This document shows positions 8,278 to 16,282 of a stretch of 64,000 nucleotides of DNA, one piece after another. Location of the stretch: NCBI GenBank assembly GCA_963775085.1, contig CAVZHO010000002.1, forward strand, positions 930,001-994,000, in the 5' to 3' direction. Made by a program: the position numbers and the translations under genes. This DNA is from JAAFIP01 sp963775085. Lineage in GTDB: Bacteria; Pseudomonadota; Gammaproteobacteria; Burkholderiales; Burkholderiaceae_C. Under the pieces are notes generated by a model that worked only from the letters and a program-made list of their open reading frames with translations, was not told the origin of the DNA and did not search any database. The number at the start of each line of letters is the position of its first letter. Within the stretch, counting starts at the first letter, position 1.

Positions 8278-8279
8278 AT
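8222..8279 (+). other. attC-like recombination site 2 (58 bp)
   Basis: ATTTAAC (matches RYYYAAC) at 8222-8228 is nearly complementary to the closing GCTAAAT at 8273-8279 (one mismatch). The centre folds as CAGTG-gtCGCGCtttGCGC-CACTG-like arms. Length equals the classical 59-base element. It spans the 3' end of the antitoxin gene. With the site at 7453 it would bound a cassette of about 740 bp carrying the toxin-antitoxin pair. Confidence 0.55.
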
Positions 8280-8401
8280 GTCACGTCACCGTAACTCAAA
8301 TTCATCCTAGGGTTGCCCACCCCGAGTCCAGCACAGCCGGAGATAACTCCCCAAACTCCCCGGCTTTTCCCAGTGCTAACGTAACCAGGCAATTCCTGGG
8401 G

Positions 8402-8498
8402 ACGCAAGCCACGCAGGAACGTTCGCGGTTGGCTCAACGTCAATACCCCACGCCTGTGCGCAGTCATGGCTCAGGGCGTACATGCCTTGCAACGTCAG
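8402..8498 (+). repeat. Leader duplication, copy 1 (upstream of PD40 lipoprotein gene)
   Basis: It begins ACGCAAGCCACGCAGGAAC and continues through CCCCACGCCTG, TCATGGC and GGGCGTA to a CAACG-CAG block. The same ordered blocks occur at 9550-9647, upstream of the metallo-hydrolase gene. Each copy ends 14-17 bases before an ATG, so this looks like a duplicated promoter/5' UTR. Confidence 0.7.
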
Positions 8499-8512
8499 GA
8501 CTCAGAGCTCCT

Positions 8513-9505
8513 ATGGAAAATCCAGTCGGCTTCAAAGATGTATTCCTGCTCATGCTTACAGCGCTGCTGGTGGGCTGTGGTGGCAGTGCAGTTACACCTG
8601 CCACACCCGCAGCACCTGCACTGGCCAGAGATCGTTTGGTGTTCGACTCCACACGCCAGAGCAGTAGCCGCGAGATCTTCGTGATGAAGGACGACGGCAC
8701 GCAGATCACGCGGCTGACCAACAACCCGGCATTCGAACATTGGTGGCCGCGTATATCACCCGACCGCACAATGATTCTCTTCTACCGCCGCCCGGCGGGC
8801 GTGGCAAGCGACGACTATTCGCGGGCCAGCCTGTGGGTCATGAACGCTGACGGCTCTGGCGTGACGCAGTTGATCCCGCAAGGCGCCAACGGCTGGTCAC
8901 ACCAAGGCCATGCCGAATGGTCACCCGATGGCAGCAGGATCGCCATGTTTGGCAGCTACATGAGCACACTGCAGATTTTTGTCACGGATTCGACCGGTCG
9001 CAACGCGGTGCGGTTTACGGATCAACCAGGTATCGCAACCGATGTGTCCTGGTCGCCGGATGGCAACAGCCTGCTTTTTAATGGCTGCCCTGCCTTGCCT
9101 TGTACTGCGACCGACTACGAGATATTCGAGATGAGTTCAGCCACGCCGCTGGCAACGCCGACGCGGCTGACGGTGGATCGCGTGGCCGACTACGATCCCT
9201 ATTTTTCGCCAGACGGGTCGACGATTGCCTGGTTGACCAACACCAACCCTGCGGCAAACGGTGGCGTAGGTGCCTGGGGAATTCGGATGGCCGACGCCAA
9301 TGGATCGAACCAGCGTGCATTGATTGATGATGGCCAGATCAACAGCAAGCCAGCCTGGAGCCTGGACGGCAACAGCATCTACTTCCATCGGATCAATGTG
9401 GCCGAGGAGCTCGCATTCGGTGTGTTTCGAATCAGCAAAACGGGTGCGGGACTGCTGCGTTTGACATCCACAGGAACGGGCGTCAATGAGTTCCCATCGA
9501 ACTGA
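8513..9505 (+). CDS. TolB-like beta-propeller lipoprotein
   Basis: A 330-residue protein with a lipoprotein signal peptide: hydrophobic stretch VFLLMLTALLVGC, with LVGC as lipobox at about residues 19-22. Several PD40/WD40-like repeats follow, each marked by SPDG or a near variant (SPDRT, SPDGS, SPDGN, SPDGS, SLDGN). The fold is that of the TolB C-terminal propeller, but there is no TolB N-terminal domain and no tol genes nearby. Its role is unknown, plausibly periplasmic binding. The start ATG 8513 is set by the signal peptide. It lies between the two leader-duplication copies. Confidence 0.75.
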   Translation: MENPVGFKDVFLLMLTALLVGCGGSAVTPATPAAPALARDRLVFDSTRQSSSREIFVMKDDGTQITRLTNNPAFEHWWPRISPDRTMILFYRRPAGVASDDYSRASLWVMNADGSGVTQLIPQGANGWSHQGHAEWSPDGSRIAMFGSYMSTLQIFVTDSTGRNAVRFTDQPGIATDVSWSPDGNSLLFNGCPALPCTATDYEIFEMSSATPLATPTRLTVDRVADYDPYFSPDGSTIAWLTNTNPAANGGVGAWGIRMADANGSNQRALIDDGQINSKPAWSLDGNSIYFHRINVAEELAFGVFRISKTGAGLLRLTSTGTGVNEFPSN

Positions 9506-9549
9506 TTCTGCCTGATACCGTCGTTATCCTGACCAGACAAACCCCCGAA

Positions 9550-9647
9550 ACGCAAGCCACGCAGGAACTTTCCCCGCAGTCCTTCCGTCCATAACCCCAC
9601 GCCTGCGCACATTCATGGCCCTGGGCGTATGGTCCTAGCAACGACAG
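9550..9647 (+). repeat. Leader duplication, copy 2 (upstream of metallo-hydrolase gene)
   Basis: Diverged direct copy of 8402-8498: ACGCAAGCCACGCAGGAAC is exact, then CCCCACGCCTG, TTCATGGC and GGGCGTA occur in the same order. It ends 16 bases upstream of the ATG at 9664. Confidence 0.7.
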
Positions 9648-9663
9648 ACAACGGAGACACCCC

Positions 9664-11145
9664 ATGCAACGCAAACACTTTCTTACCAGCGGCCTGGCCG
9701 CCACTACGGCCTTGCTGCTGGCCGCTTGCACCAGCACCCCTTTGCCCCCCCATGTATCGGCGGGCGACACTTTGCAACGCGCCGATCGGGCCATGGGCGG
9801 CGCGGGGCTCAAGACACTGCGCTACACCGCCAGCGGCACCGGTGCCATCTTTGGCCAGGCGCACCAGCCCGGCATGGCTTGGCCCAGGGTCAATGTCAGC
9901 AGCCTGGTGCGCCTGCACGACTATGACAACGCGGCCTACCGCCAAGACCAAGCCATCAGCCGGGCCGAGCCCAATGGCGGCGGCGCGGTGCCGCTGATGG
10001 GGCAGGGCGAGCAGCGCTCGGTGGGCATGCTGATGGGCGCAAGCGCCTGGAACATGGTGGGCCCCGCCCCTGTAGCCTCGCCCGTGGCATTGGACCAGCG
10101 CATCCACGACCTGTGGATCAGCCCGCACGGCATCATCAAAGCCGCGCTGAAAAATCAATCTTCGGCCAACAGCCGCAGTGTGGACGGCCAAAGCTACACG
10201 GCGGTGTCGTTCACCCAGCCCGGTCGCTTTATGGCCACGGCCTTCATCAATGGCCAGGGCTTGGTCGAGCGGGTAGAGTCCCGCGTACCCAACCCCGTGA
10301 TGGGCGACACCGATGTGGTCACCCAGTACAGCGACTACAAGGACTTCAGCGGTGTCAAGTTCCCCAGCCGCATCCGCCAAAGCCAGGGCGGCGCGAGCGT
10401 GCTGGATGTGCAGGTGAGCGAGGTGCAGGTCAACCCGCCCGTTGACATCGCCGTGCCCGAGCTGGTGCGCGTGGCCACCGAGCGTGCCGTGGCCGAGAAG
10501 GCGGCTGACGGCGTGTGGTTTATCGGCGGCGGCTCGCACAACAGCGTGGCGATCGAGATGAAAGACTACACCATGCTGGTCGAAAGCCCGCTGTACGATG
10601 GCCGCGCCAGCGCCGTGCTGGCCGAAGTCAAGCGGGTGATTCCCGGCAAACCGATTCGCTACGTGGTCAACTCGCACCACCATTTTGACCACGCAGGCGG
10701 TCTGCGCACTGCGGTGGCCGATGGTGCTACGCTGGTCGCCAGCGCCAAGGCCAAGCCCTTTTTTGAGCGCGCCCTGGCCAACCCCAACCGCATTAACCCC
10801 GATATGCTGGCCAAGTCGGGCGCAGCGGTGAAGGTCGAGGCGGTGGATGGCAAGCGCATTTTCAGCGACGGCACGCGCAATGTCGAGCTGTATTTGATCG
10901 GCCAAAGTGTGCATGCAGACGGCTTTCTGATGGTGCATTTGCCAAAAGAAAAACTGCTGATCCAGGCCGATGCCTACACGCCCCTGCCGCCCAATACCGC
11001 GCCCCCGGCCACACCCAACGCCAACCACGTCAACCTGATCAGCAATATCGAAGGACTCAAACTGGGCGTTGAGCGCATCTTGCCGCTGCATGGGCGCATC
11101 GTGCCGCTCTCTGAGCTGTACACCACCGCGGGGCGCAGGCTCTGA
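9664..11145 (+). CDS. MBL-fold metallo-hydrolase lipoprotein
   Basis: A 493-residue protein with a lipoprotein signal (LLLAAC at about residues 17-22). The N-terminal half is a beta-rich outer-membrane-lipoprotein-like domain. The C-terminal half (from about residue 275) is a metallo-beta-lactamase fold with the zinc motif NSHHHFDHAGG (HxHxDH) and further ligand candidates in SVHADGFLM, QADAYTP and PLHGR. Substrate is unknown. An ACGGAGA ribosome site is near 9651. It shares a duplicated leader with the preceding lipoprotein gene. Confidence 0.82.
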   Translation: MQRKHFLTSGLAATTALLLAACTSTPLPPHVSAGDTLQRADRAMGGAGLKTLRYTASGTGAIFGQAHQPGMAWPRVNVSSLVRLHDYDNAAYRQDQAISRAEPNGGGAVPLMGQGEQRSVGMLMGASAWNMVGPAPVASPVALDQRIHDLWISPHGIIKAALKNQSSANSRSVDGQSYTAVSFTQPGRFMATAFINGQGLVERVESRVPNPVMGDTDVVTQYSDYKDFSGVKFPSRIRQSQGGASVLDVQVSEVQVNPPVDIAVPELVRVATERAVAEKAADGVWFIGGGSHNSVAIEMKDYTMLVESPLYDGRASAVLAEVKRVIPGKPIRYVVNSHHHFDHAGGLRTAVADGATLVASAKAKPFFERALANPNRINPDMLAKSGAAVKVEAVDGKRIFSDGTRNVELYLIGQSVHADGFLMVHLPKEKLLIQADAYTPLPPNTAPPATPNANHVNLISNIEGLKLGVERILPLHGRIVPLSELYTTAGRRL

Positions 11146-11173
11146 GCGCAGGTACGGCTCGCTTGAGAGAATA

Positions 11174-11234
11174 CCGTTTGGGCTGAGCCTGTCAAAGCCG
11201 TCGTGAACCCTTCGGCAAGCTCAGGGCGAACGGG
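11174..11234. repeat. REP-like palindromic element
   Basis: The left arm CCGTTTGGGCTGAGCCTGTC and right arm CTTCGGCAAGCTCAGGGCGA form an imperfect inverted repeat around a short loop. This resembles the CGTTCGCCCTGAGC/GAACGG REP-like sequences widespread in proteobacterial intergenic DNA. It lies just downstream of the metallo-hydrolase. A half copy occurs inside lpxK at 17651-17671. Confidence 0.75.
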
Positions 11235-11266
11235 TCTGAGCGATCCATGTGGCAAACTCAGCCGCT

Positions 11267-11686
11267 ATGTTTGCCACCCTCAAAGCCATCCCCTGGGCCT
11301 ACCCCACGCTGGAGATCATCCACATCCTGGGCATTGGCCTGCTGCTGGGCAACTTGTTTTTGCTGGAGTTGCGGGTGTTTGGCAAGGGGGCGGCGCTGCC
11401 TATTAAAGACCTTGCGCGCCTGAGTCTGGGCATTGCGCTGGTGGGCTTTTGCATGGCGGCGGCCTCGGGTTTGTTAATGTTTGCAACCCAGGCCGCAGAA
11501 CTTTTGACGAACCGGGTGTTCACCCTCAAAATGCTGATCTTGTGCGCCATTGCCTGCAACGCGGCCTGGTTCCATGGGCGCGGCTCGTTGGATAAATTAG
11601 ATGCCGTGGCCAAGCTGCAAATGCTGCTGTCTAGTGTGCTGTGGGTAGCCGTAGTGAGCTGTGGCCGTTGGATTGCTTACCGGTAG
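11267..11686 (+). CDS. Small integral membrane protein (DUF6644-like)
   Basis: A 139-residue protein with four hydrophobic helices (about residues 13-35, 50-75, 85-103, 117-136). The N-terminal helix has YPTLEIIHILGIGLLLGN, with the buried Glu and His typical of the DUF6644 group. It is inner-membrane and of unknown function. ATG at 11267 is preferred because an upstream in-frame GTG adds only a few non-conserved residues. A DUF6152-type exported protein follows, a pairing I recall from other proteobacteria. Confidence 0.7.
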   Translation: MFATLKAIPWAYPTLEIIHILGIGLLLGNLFLLELRVFGKGAALPIKDLARLSLGIALVGFCMAAASGLLMFATQAAELLTNRVFTLKMLILCAIACNAAWFHGRGSLDKLDAVAKLQMLLSSVLWVAVVSCGRWIAYR

Positions 11687-11755
11687 CAGGGTTGCAGCTG
11701 GGTTCAGCGCAGCAGAAGTTTTTCGTAACGCAAGTTTTTTCTTATGGAGATCACC

Positions 11756-12235
11756 ATGCATCGCAGACCATTCATTTTGACCAGCCTGGCGCTACCCTTG
11801 GTGGGGTTATCAGGCACCGCCCAAGCCCACCACGGCTGGAGCAGCTTTGACCAAGACCGCCCGATCTATCTGGAAGGCAAGGTCGTCAAAGCAACCTGGC
11901 AAAACCCGCATACCGAGCTGGACATTGAAATCAGCAGCGGCCTGAAAATCCCCACCGATCTGCCCCGCCGCAGCCTGCCCGCGCAAACCGCGCCGGTCGA
12001 TGGCAAGGCCCTGCTGGCCAAGGCGGTGCTGCCCAAGCGCAAAGACACCAAGTGGGAGATCGAGCTGGCCCCGCTGACCCGCATGCAAGCCTGGAATGTG
12101 CCCGAGATCAAGCCCGGTGCCCAAGTGGCCGTGCTGGGCTTTACCTTCACCGAAGAAAAGGGCGATGCCGTGCTGCGGGTGGAGTACCTGTGGCTGGACG
12201 GCAAGACCTACGCCTTGCGCTCCAGCCCGGCCTAG
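11756..12235 (+). CDS. Exported DUF6152-like protein
   Basis: A 159-residue protein with a signal peptide (RRPFILTSLALPLVGLSGT, cleavage after AQA). The mature start HHGWSSFDQDRP is the hallmark of the DUF6152 family, followed by an OB-like beta sandwich (YLEGKVVKATWQNPHTEL). It is periplasmic; function unknown. The ATG at 11756 is chosen because the ATG at 11744 overlaps the GGAGA ribosome site. Confidence 0.8.
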   Translation: MHRRPFILTSLALPLVGLSGTAQAHHGWSSFDQDRPIYLEGKVVKATWQNPHTELDIEISSGLKIPTDLPRRSLPAQTAPVDGKALLAKAVLPKRKDTKWEIELAPLTRMQAWNVPEIKPGAQVAVLGFTFTEEKGDAVLRVEYLWLDGKTYALRSSPA

Positions 12236-12241
12236 TGTGTT

Positions 12242-12898
12242 TTAGCTGACGAGTGCGGCAAACGCGCGCGCGGTAATTTCTTCGACACTGCCCGTGCCGC
12301 TGATGGCGCGGTACTTGGGCGCGGCGGTGGGCTCGGCCTTGGCCCAGTTGCCGTAGTAATCCACCAGCGGGCGGGTTTGGGCGCTGTAGACTTGAAGGCG
12401 ATTTTGCACGGTCTCAATCTTGTCGTCGTCGCGCTGGATCAGCGGCTCGCCGGTCACGTCGTCTTGGCCTGCTACCTTGGGTGGGTTGAACTTGACGTGG
12501 TAGGTGCGGCCCGAGGCCGGGTGGCTGCGCCGCCCGCTCATGCGCTCGATGATGGCTTCAAACGGTACGTCGATTTCCAGCACGTAGTCCAGCTTCACGC
12601 CAGCGGCCTTCATGGCATCGGCCTGGGGGATGGTACGGGGGAAACCGTCGAACAAAAAGCCCTTGGCGCAGTCGGCCTGCTTGATGCGCTCTTTGACTAG
12701 GCCGATGATGATGTCGTCACTCACCAGCGCGCCCGAATCCATCACGGCCTTGGCCTGCAGGCCCATGGGGCTGCCCGCCTTGACTGCGGCGCGCAGCATG
12801 TCGCCGGTGGAGATTTGCGGGATGCCATATTGTTTGCAGATAAAGGTGGCCTGGGTGCCCTTGCCCGCGCCAGGCGCGCCTAACAGAATCAGTCTCAT
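12242..12898 (-). CDS. adk: Adenylate kinase
   Basis: A 218-residue long-form adenylate kinase that converts ATP and AMP to two ADP. The P-loop is GAPGAGKGTQ (7-16), the AMP-binding motif TGDMLRAAV, and DGFPRTIPQA marks the core. The LID spans about 122-160 (GRRSHPASGRTYHVKFNPPK), lacking the four Cys of zinc-bearing LIDs. In related genomes adk follows kdsB in the LPS operon; here two IS copies separate them, so adk needs its own or an IS-derived promoter. Confidence 0.97.
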   Translation of the reverse strand: MRLILLGAPGAGKGTQATFICKQYGIPQISTGDMLRAAVKAGSPMGLQAKAVMDSGALVSDDIIIGLVKERIKQADCAKGFLFDGFPRTIPQADAMKAAGVKLDYVLEIDVPFEAIIERMSGRRSHPASGRTYHVKFNPPKVAGQDDVTGEPLIQRDDDKIETVQNRLQVYSAQTRPLVDYYGNWAKAEPTAAPKYRAISGTGSVEEITARAFAALVS

Positions 12899-13115
12899 GG
12901 AAGTCCTAAGAATAGTCAGTTTTGTGGTGGCGCTGCACGGGGTGCAGGTGTCTCAGTTCGCCTCTGGGCGTAAGGATAGCATGCCGGGCTGGGCGCTTTG
13001 CTGACTTGGAGTCAAAACTGCTGTGCTGGCTTATGTTTTTGCTTGGTCTTTGTTTTGTAGGTGGTGGACGGTTGTACTCCCTGTTTTGTACTGGATCAGG
13101 CCGACGGCGTACTCA
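12899..13115. other. Gap upstream of adk: no gene seen
   Basis: These 217 bases between adk and the first IS target duplication contain no convincing ORF, terminator or promoter that I can support. With 16211-16282 they form the original kdsB-adk spacer. Confidence 0.5.
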
Positions 13116-13125
13116 GCTCCGCGGC

Positions 13126-14634
13126 CAATACTGTTCTATTAACTAGAAATTGATAATTTCTCCCTCCCCCATTTGCTAAGAGGCTTGGGCTGCAATATCC
13201 GTGGCGTTGCACAAATAGACTCGCTGGTGCGCACGCGGGTCAGGCTACTGGCGTAGGCGCTACGCTTGTGTTTGACCATGCGTGGCCTGTGCAAGCCCCG
13301 GCTGCTCACGCATTTGAGCTTAGAGACCTCTTGCAGCAGCAATCTGAACCAGCGCCTGCGGCATCGGGGCCGGTCAGGGGGGAAAGGCCCCTGAGTGGGG
13401 CTGGTGTCTGCGCACTAATTGGAGCGTCCCGGTAAACGATAACTGTCGTTGACTTAATCGGTGCGCACTGGCCGCCTGGTGCATCAGCCAACAGGTCGCG
13501 TAGTGCATCAGCAACCAGCCATAGAACTCTTGTTCAATGCCCTGGGGCGTTTTGCTTCTAAGGGTTCGCCTGCCCTGCAGGGTATGCGTTTTGAGCTCAT
13601 CCAAGACGCTTTCAATCTCCCAGCGCTGGCTGTACAACGCGGCCAGCTCCAGGGCTGGGGCCGTCGTTGGATCCAGTAAGGTGGTGAGCAAGCGATAGCG
13701 CTCTTGCGCACTATTTTGTTGGGGCAAGTCGTACTCAATCACGCGCACCTGCAGCGCGCCCATGCCGACTCGGCGCGACTTCTGGTTGGGATACAGGGTG
13801 GTGAGGTAGGAGCCATCACCCAGCACCTGGTCTATGGGCAGTTGCCAATCGGTCTTGCAGCGCCACAGCAACTGGGCTGCGCTGGCACTGGCTTGGAGCC
13901 AGTTGGCGTAGCCGCAAAAGCCCCTATCAGCCAAGCACAGCATGTCCGGTTGCAGCCGCTGCAAGAGGGGTTGGGCCAAGGCGTTCTCGCTTTGGCTGCT
14001 GGAGCCTAGCTGGGCATCGATGATGGCGTGGGTGGCGCATTCGGCCAGCAGCACGCAGCGCGCCTGAGGGTAGGCGGCCAGGCGACCCGAGGTATTGTGG
14101 CGGCCAAAGTGCTGTGCATTGGCCGCCTCGTCGGGGATGTCAAAGACGCTGCCATCGAGGGCGACCAAGCGCAGTCCGCCGTAGAAGGCGTGCGGTTGGG
14201 CTTTGGGGCTGGCCAGGGGTTGGCAGGCGCGTGCATGCAGCGCCTTGAGGGGTGCACTGCCCAGGCGGGTGCGTGCGGTGCTGATGGCGGATTTGACGAC
14301 CGTGCGGGGGGCAATGCCGCCATGCACGCTGGCCAGGCCTTGGGCGACGGCGGCAAATACGGCTTCGTAGGCCGCTTGCGGGTACAGCGCCAGCGCCATG
14401 CAGTAGTAGGTGGTCACCTGGGCTGGAAAGGAGCGCACGCGCTGGCTTTGCACCCCGTGTTCTTGGAGCACGGATTGGACCAGCTCCAGCGGGTAGACGC
14501 GCGCCAGGAGGCTGGCGCCCAGATAGTCGGTCAGTCGAATCCCATCGCCTAAGGTTGCCTTGGTTCTTGCCACGCTGTGACTCCTTGTATGGAGTCTGTA
14601 TTCTGACACAGATTACTCTAATAGAACAGTATTG
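13126..14634 (-). mobile_element. IS4-family insertion sequence, copy 1 (1,509 bp)
   Basis: Ends are CAATACTGTTCTATTA at 13126 and its complement TAATAGAACAGTATTG ending at 14634. A 10-bp target duplication, GCTCCGCGGC, flanks it (13116-13125 and 14635-14644), as expected for IS4-family elements. It carries one transposase gene plus about 250 bp of non-coding sequence at the left end, which includes the small hairpin AGAAATT-GAT-AATTTCT (13144-13160). Copy 2 has the same length and the same encoded proteins. Confidence 0.95.
13374..14609 (-). CDS. IS4-family transposase, copy 1
   Basis: A 411-residue DDE transposase. The N-terminal IS4 domain (about 20-110) is followed by an RNase H-like catalytic core. 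The first Asp is in RLVALDGSVFDIPDE, the second in LCLADRGFCGYANW, and the glutamate in YSQRWEIESVLDELK, an exact Y-x2-R-x3-E-x6-K (YREK) signature of the IS4 family. It is intact, so the element is potentially active. The gene is oriented toward adk. Confidence 0.95.
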   Translation of the reverse strand: MSEYRLHTRSHSVARTKATLGDGIRLTDYLGASLLARVYPLELVQSVLQEHGVQSQRVRSFPAQVTTYYCMALALYPQAAYEAVFAAVAQGLASVHGGIAPRTVVKSAISTARTRLGSAPLKALHARACQPLASPKAQPHAFYGGLRLVALDGSVFDIPDEAANAQHFGRHNTSGRLAAYPQARCVLLAECATHAIIDAQLGSSSQSENALAQPLLQRLQPDMLCLADRGFCGYANWLQASASAAQLLWRCKTDWQLPIDQVLGDGSYLTTLYPNQKSRRVGMGALQVRVIEYDLPQQNSAQERYRLLTTLLDPTTAPALELAALYSQRWEIESVLDELKTHTLQGRRTLRSKTPQGIEQEFYGWLLMHYATCWLMHQAASAHRLSQRQLSFTGTLQLVRRHQPHSGAFPP

Positions 14635-14635
14635 G

Positions 14636-14690
14636 CTCCGCGGCTGTCCTCCGTGGCGGCCATAAGCCGCCCCGGAGGACAGCCGCGGAG
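14636..14690. repeat. Large GC-rich palindrome that was the target of both IS copies
   Basis: An 18-bp perfect stem (CTCCGCGGCTGTCCTCCG, 14636-14653, and its complement at 14673-14690) encloses a second stem GGCGGC-CATAA-GCCGCC. Copy 1 inserted at the left foot and copy 2 at the right foot. The two target duplications therefore lie in the arms and are near reverse complements of one another (9 of 10 bases). Confidence 0.9.
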
Positions 14691-14691
14691 A

Positions 14692-16200
14692 CAATACTGT
14701 TCTATTAACTAGAAATTGATAATTTCTCCCTCCCCCATTTGCTAAGAGGCTTGGGCTGCAATATCCGTGGCGTTGCACAAATAGACTCGCTGGTGCGCAC
14801 GCGGGTCAGGCTACTGGCGTAGGCGCTACGCTTGTGTTTGACCATGCGTGGCCTGTGCAAGCCCCGGCTGCTCACGCATTTGAGCTTAGAGACCTCTTGC
14901 AGCAGCAATCTGAACCAGCGCCTGCGGCATCGGGGCCGGTCAGGGGGGAAAGGCCCCTGAGTGGGGCTGGTGTCTGCGCACTAATTGGAGCGTCCCGGTA
15001 AACGATAACTGTCGTTGACTTAATCGGTGCGCACTGGCCGCCTGGTGCATCAGCCAACAGGTCGCGTAGTGCATCAGCAACCAGCCATAGAACTCTTGTT
15101 CAATGCCCTGGGGCGTTTTGCTTCTAAGGGTTCGCCTGCCCTGCAGGGTATGCGTTTTGAGCTCATCCAAGACGCTTTCAATCTCCCAGCGCTGGCTGTA
15201 CAACGCGGCCAGCTCCAGGGCTGGGGCCGTCGTTGGATCCAGTAAGGTGGTGAGCAAGCGATAGCGCTCTTGCGCACTATTTTGTTGGGGCAAGTCGTAC
15301 TCAATCACGCGCACCTGCAGCGCGCCCATGCCGACTCGGCGCGACTTCTGGTTGGGATACAGGGTGGTGAGGTAGGAGCCATCACCCAGCACCTGGTCTA
15401 TGGGCAGTTGCCAATCGGTCTTGCAGCGCCACAGCAACTGGGCTGCGCTGGCACTGGCTTGGAGCCAGTTGGCGTAGCCGCAAAAGCCCCTATCAGCCAA
15501 GCACAGCATGTCCGGTTGCAGCCGCTGCAAGAGGGGTTGGGCCAAGGCGTTCTCGCTTTGGCTGCTGGAGCCTAGCTGGGCATCGATGATGGCGTGGGTG
15601 GCGCATTCGGCCAGCAGCACGCAGCGCGCCTGAGGGTAGGCGGCCAGGCGACCCGAGGTATTGTGGCGGCCAAAGTGCTGTGCATTGGCCGCCTCGTCGG
15701 GGATGTCAAAGACGCTGCCATCGAGGGCGACCAAGCGCAGTCCGCCGTAGAAGGCGTGCGGTTGGGCTTTGGGGCTGGCCAGGGGTTGGCAGGCGCGTGC
15801 ATGCAGCGCCTTGAGGGGTGCACTGCCCAGGCGGGTGCGTGCGGTGCTGATGGCGGATTTGACGACCGTGCGGGGGGCAATGCCGCCATGCACGCTGGCC
15901 AGGCCTTGGGCGACGGCGGCAAATACGGCTTCGTAGGCCGCTTGCGGGTACAGCGCCAGCGCCATGCAGTAGTAGGTGGTCACCTGGGCTGGAAAGGAGC
16001 GCACGCGCTGGCTTTGCACCCCGTGTTCTTGGAGCACGGATTGGACCAGCTCCAGCGGGTAGACGCGCGCCAGGAGGCTGGCGCCCAGATAGTCGGTCAG
16101 TCGAATCCCATCGCCTAAGGTTGCCTTGGTTCTTGCCACGCTGTGACTCCTTGTATGGAGTCTGTATTCTGACACAGATTACTCTAATAGAACAGTATTG
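14692..16200 (-). mobile_element. IS4-family insertion sequence, copy 2 (1,509 bp)
   Basis: Same ends as copy 1 (CAATACTG at 14692, CAGTATTG ending at 16200) and the same orientation. Its own 10-bp target duplication, GCCGCGGAGA (14682-14691 and 16201-16210), shows it arose by separate transposition, not by tandem duplication. Only 57 bp separates the copies. Confidence 0.95.
14940..16175 (-). CDS. IS4-family transposase, copy 2
   Basis: The 411-residue product is identical to that of copy 1, with the same Nterm_IS4 domain, both Asp motifs and the YREK signature. Identity indicates recent arrival. The two copies in direct orientation could recombine and delete about 1.57 kb, leaving one IS. 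Confidence 0.95.
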   Translation of the reverse strand: MSEYRLHTRSHSVARTKATLGDGIRLTDYLGASLLARVYPLELVQSVLQEHGVQSQRVRSFPAQVTTYYCMALALYPQAAYEAVFAAVAQGLASVHGGIAPRTVVKSAISTARTRLGSAPLKALHARACQPLASPKAQPHAFYGGLRLVALDGSVFDIPDEAANAQHFGRHNTSGRLAAYPQARCVLLAECATHAIIDAQLGSSSQSENALAQPLLQRLQPDMLCLADRGFCGYANWLQASASAAQLLWRCKTDWQLPIDQVLGDGSYLTTLYPNQKSRRVGMGALQVRVIEYDLPQQNSAQERYRLLTTLLDPTTAPALELAALYSQRWEIESVLDELKTHTLQGRRTLRSKTPQGIEQEFYGWLLMHYATCWLMHQAASAHRLSQRQLSFTGTLQLVRRHQPHSGAFPP

Positions 16201-16282
16201 GCCGCGGAGACGTCCACGCCAAGTGCCGGAGCGGGCGCAGCAAGGACCAAGGGCCAAGAATCAGGAACCAGGAACAAGGAAG

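Noticed and set aside
8240..8512. N-terminal extension of the PD40 lipoprotein gene to 8240
   Set aside because: The extension crosses the attC-like site and the leader duplication; the signal peptide with lipobox starts at 8513.
13139..13342. 67-codon minus-strand frame in the left end of each IS copy
   Set aside because: It lies downstream of the transposase in the non-coding end of the IS, with no recognisable motif; the transposase is already complete.
13126..16200. Composite transposon formed by the two IS copies
   Set aside because: Only 57 bp of palindrome lies between the copies, and each has its own target duplication, so they did not move as a unit.
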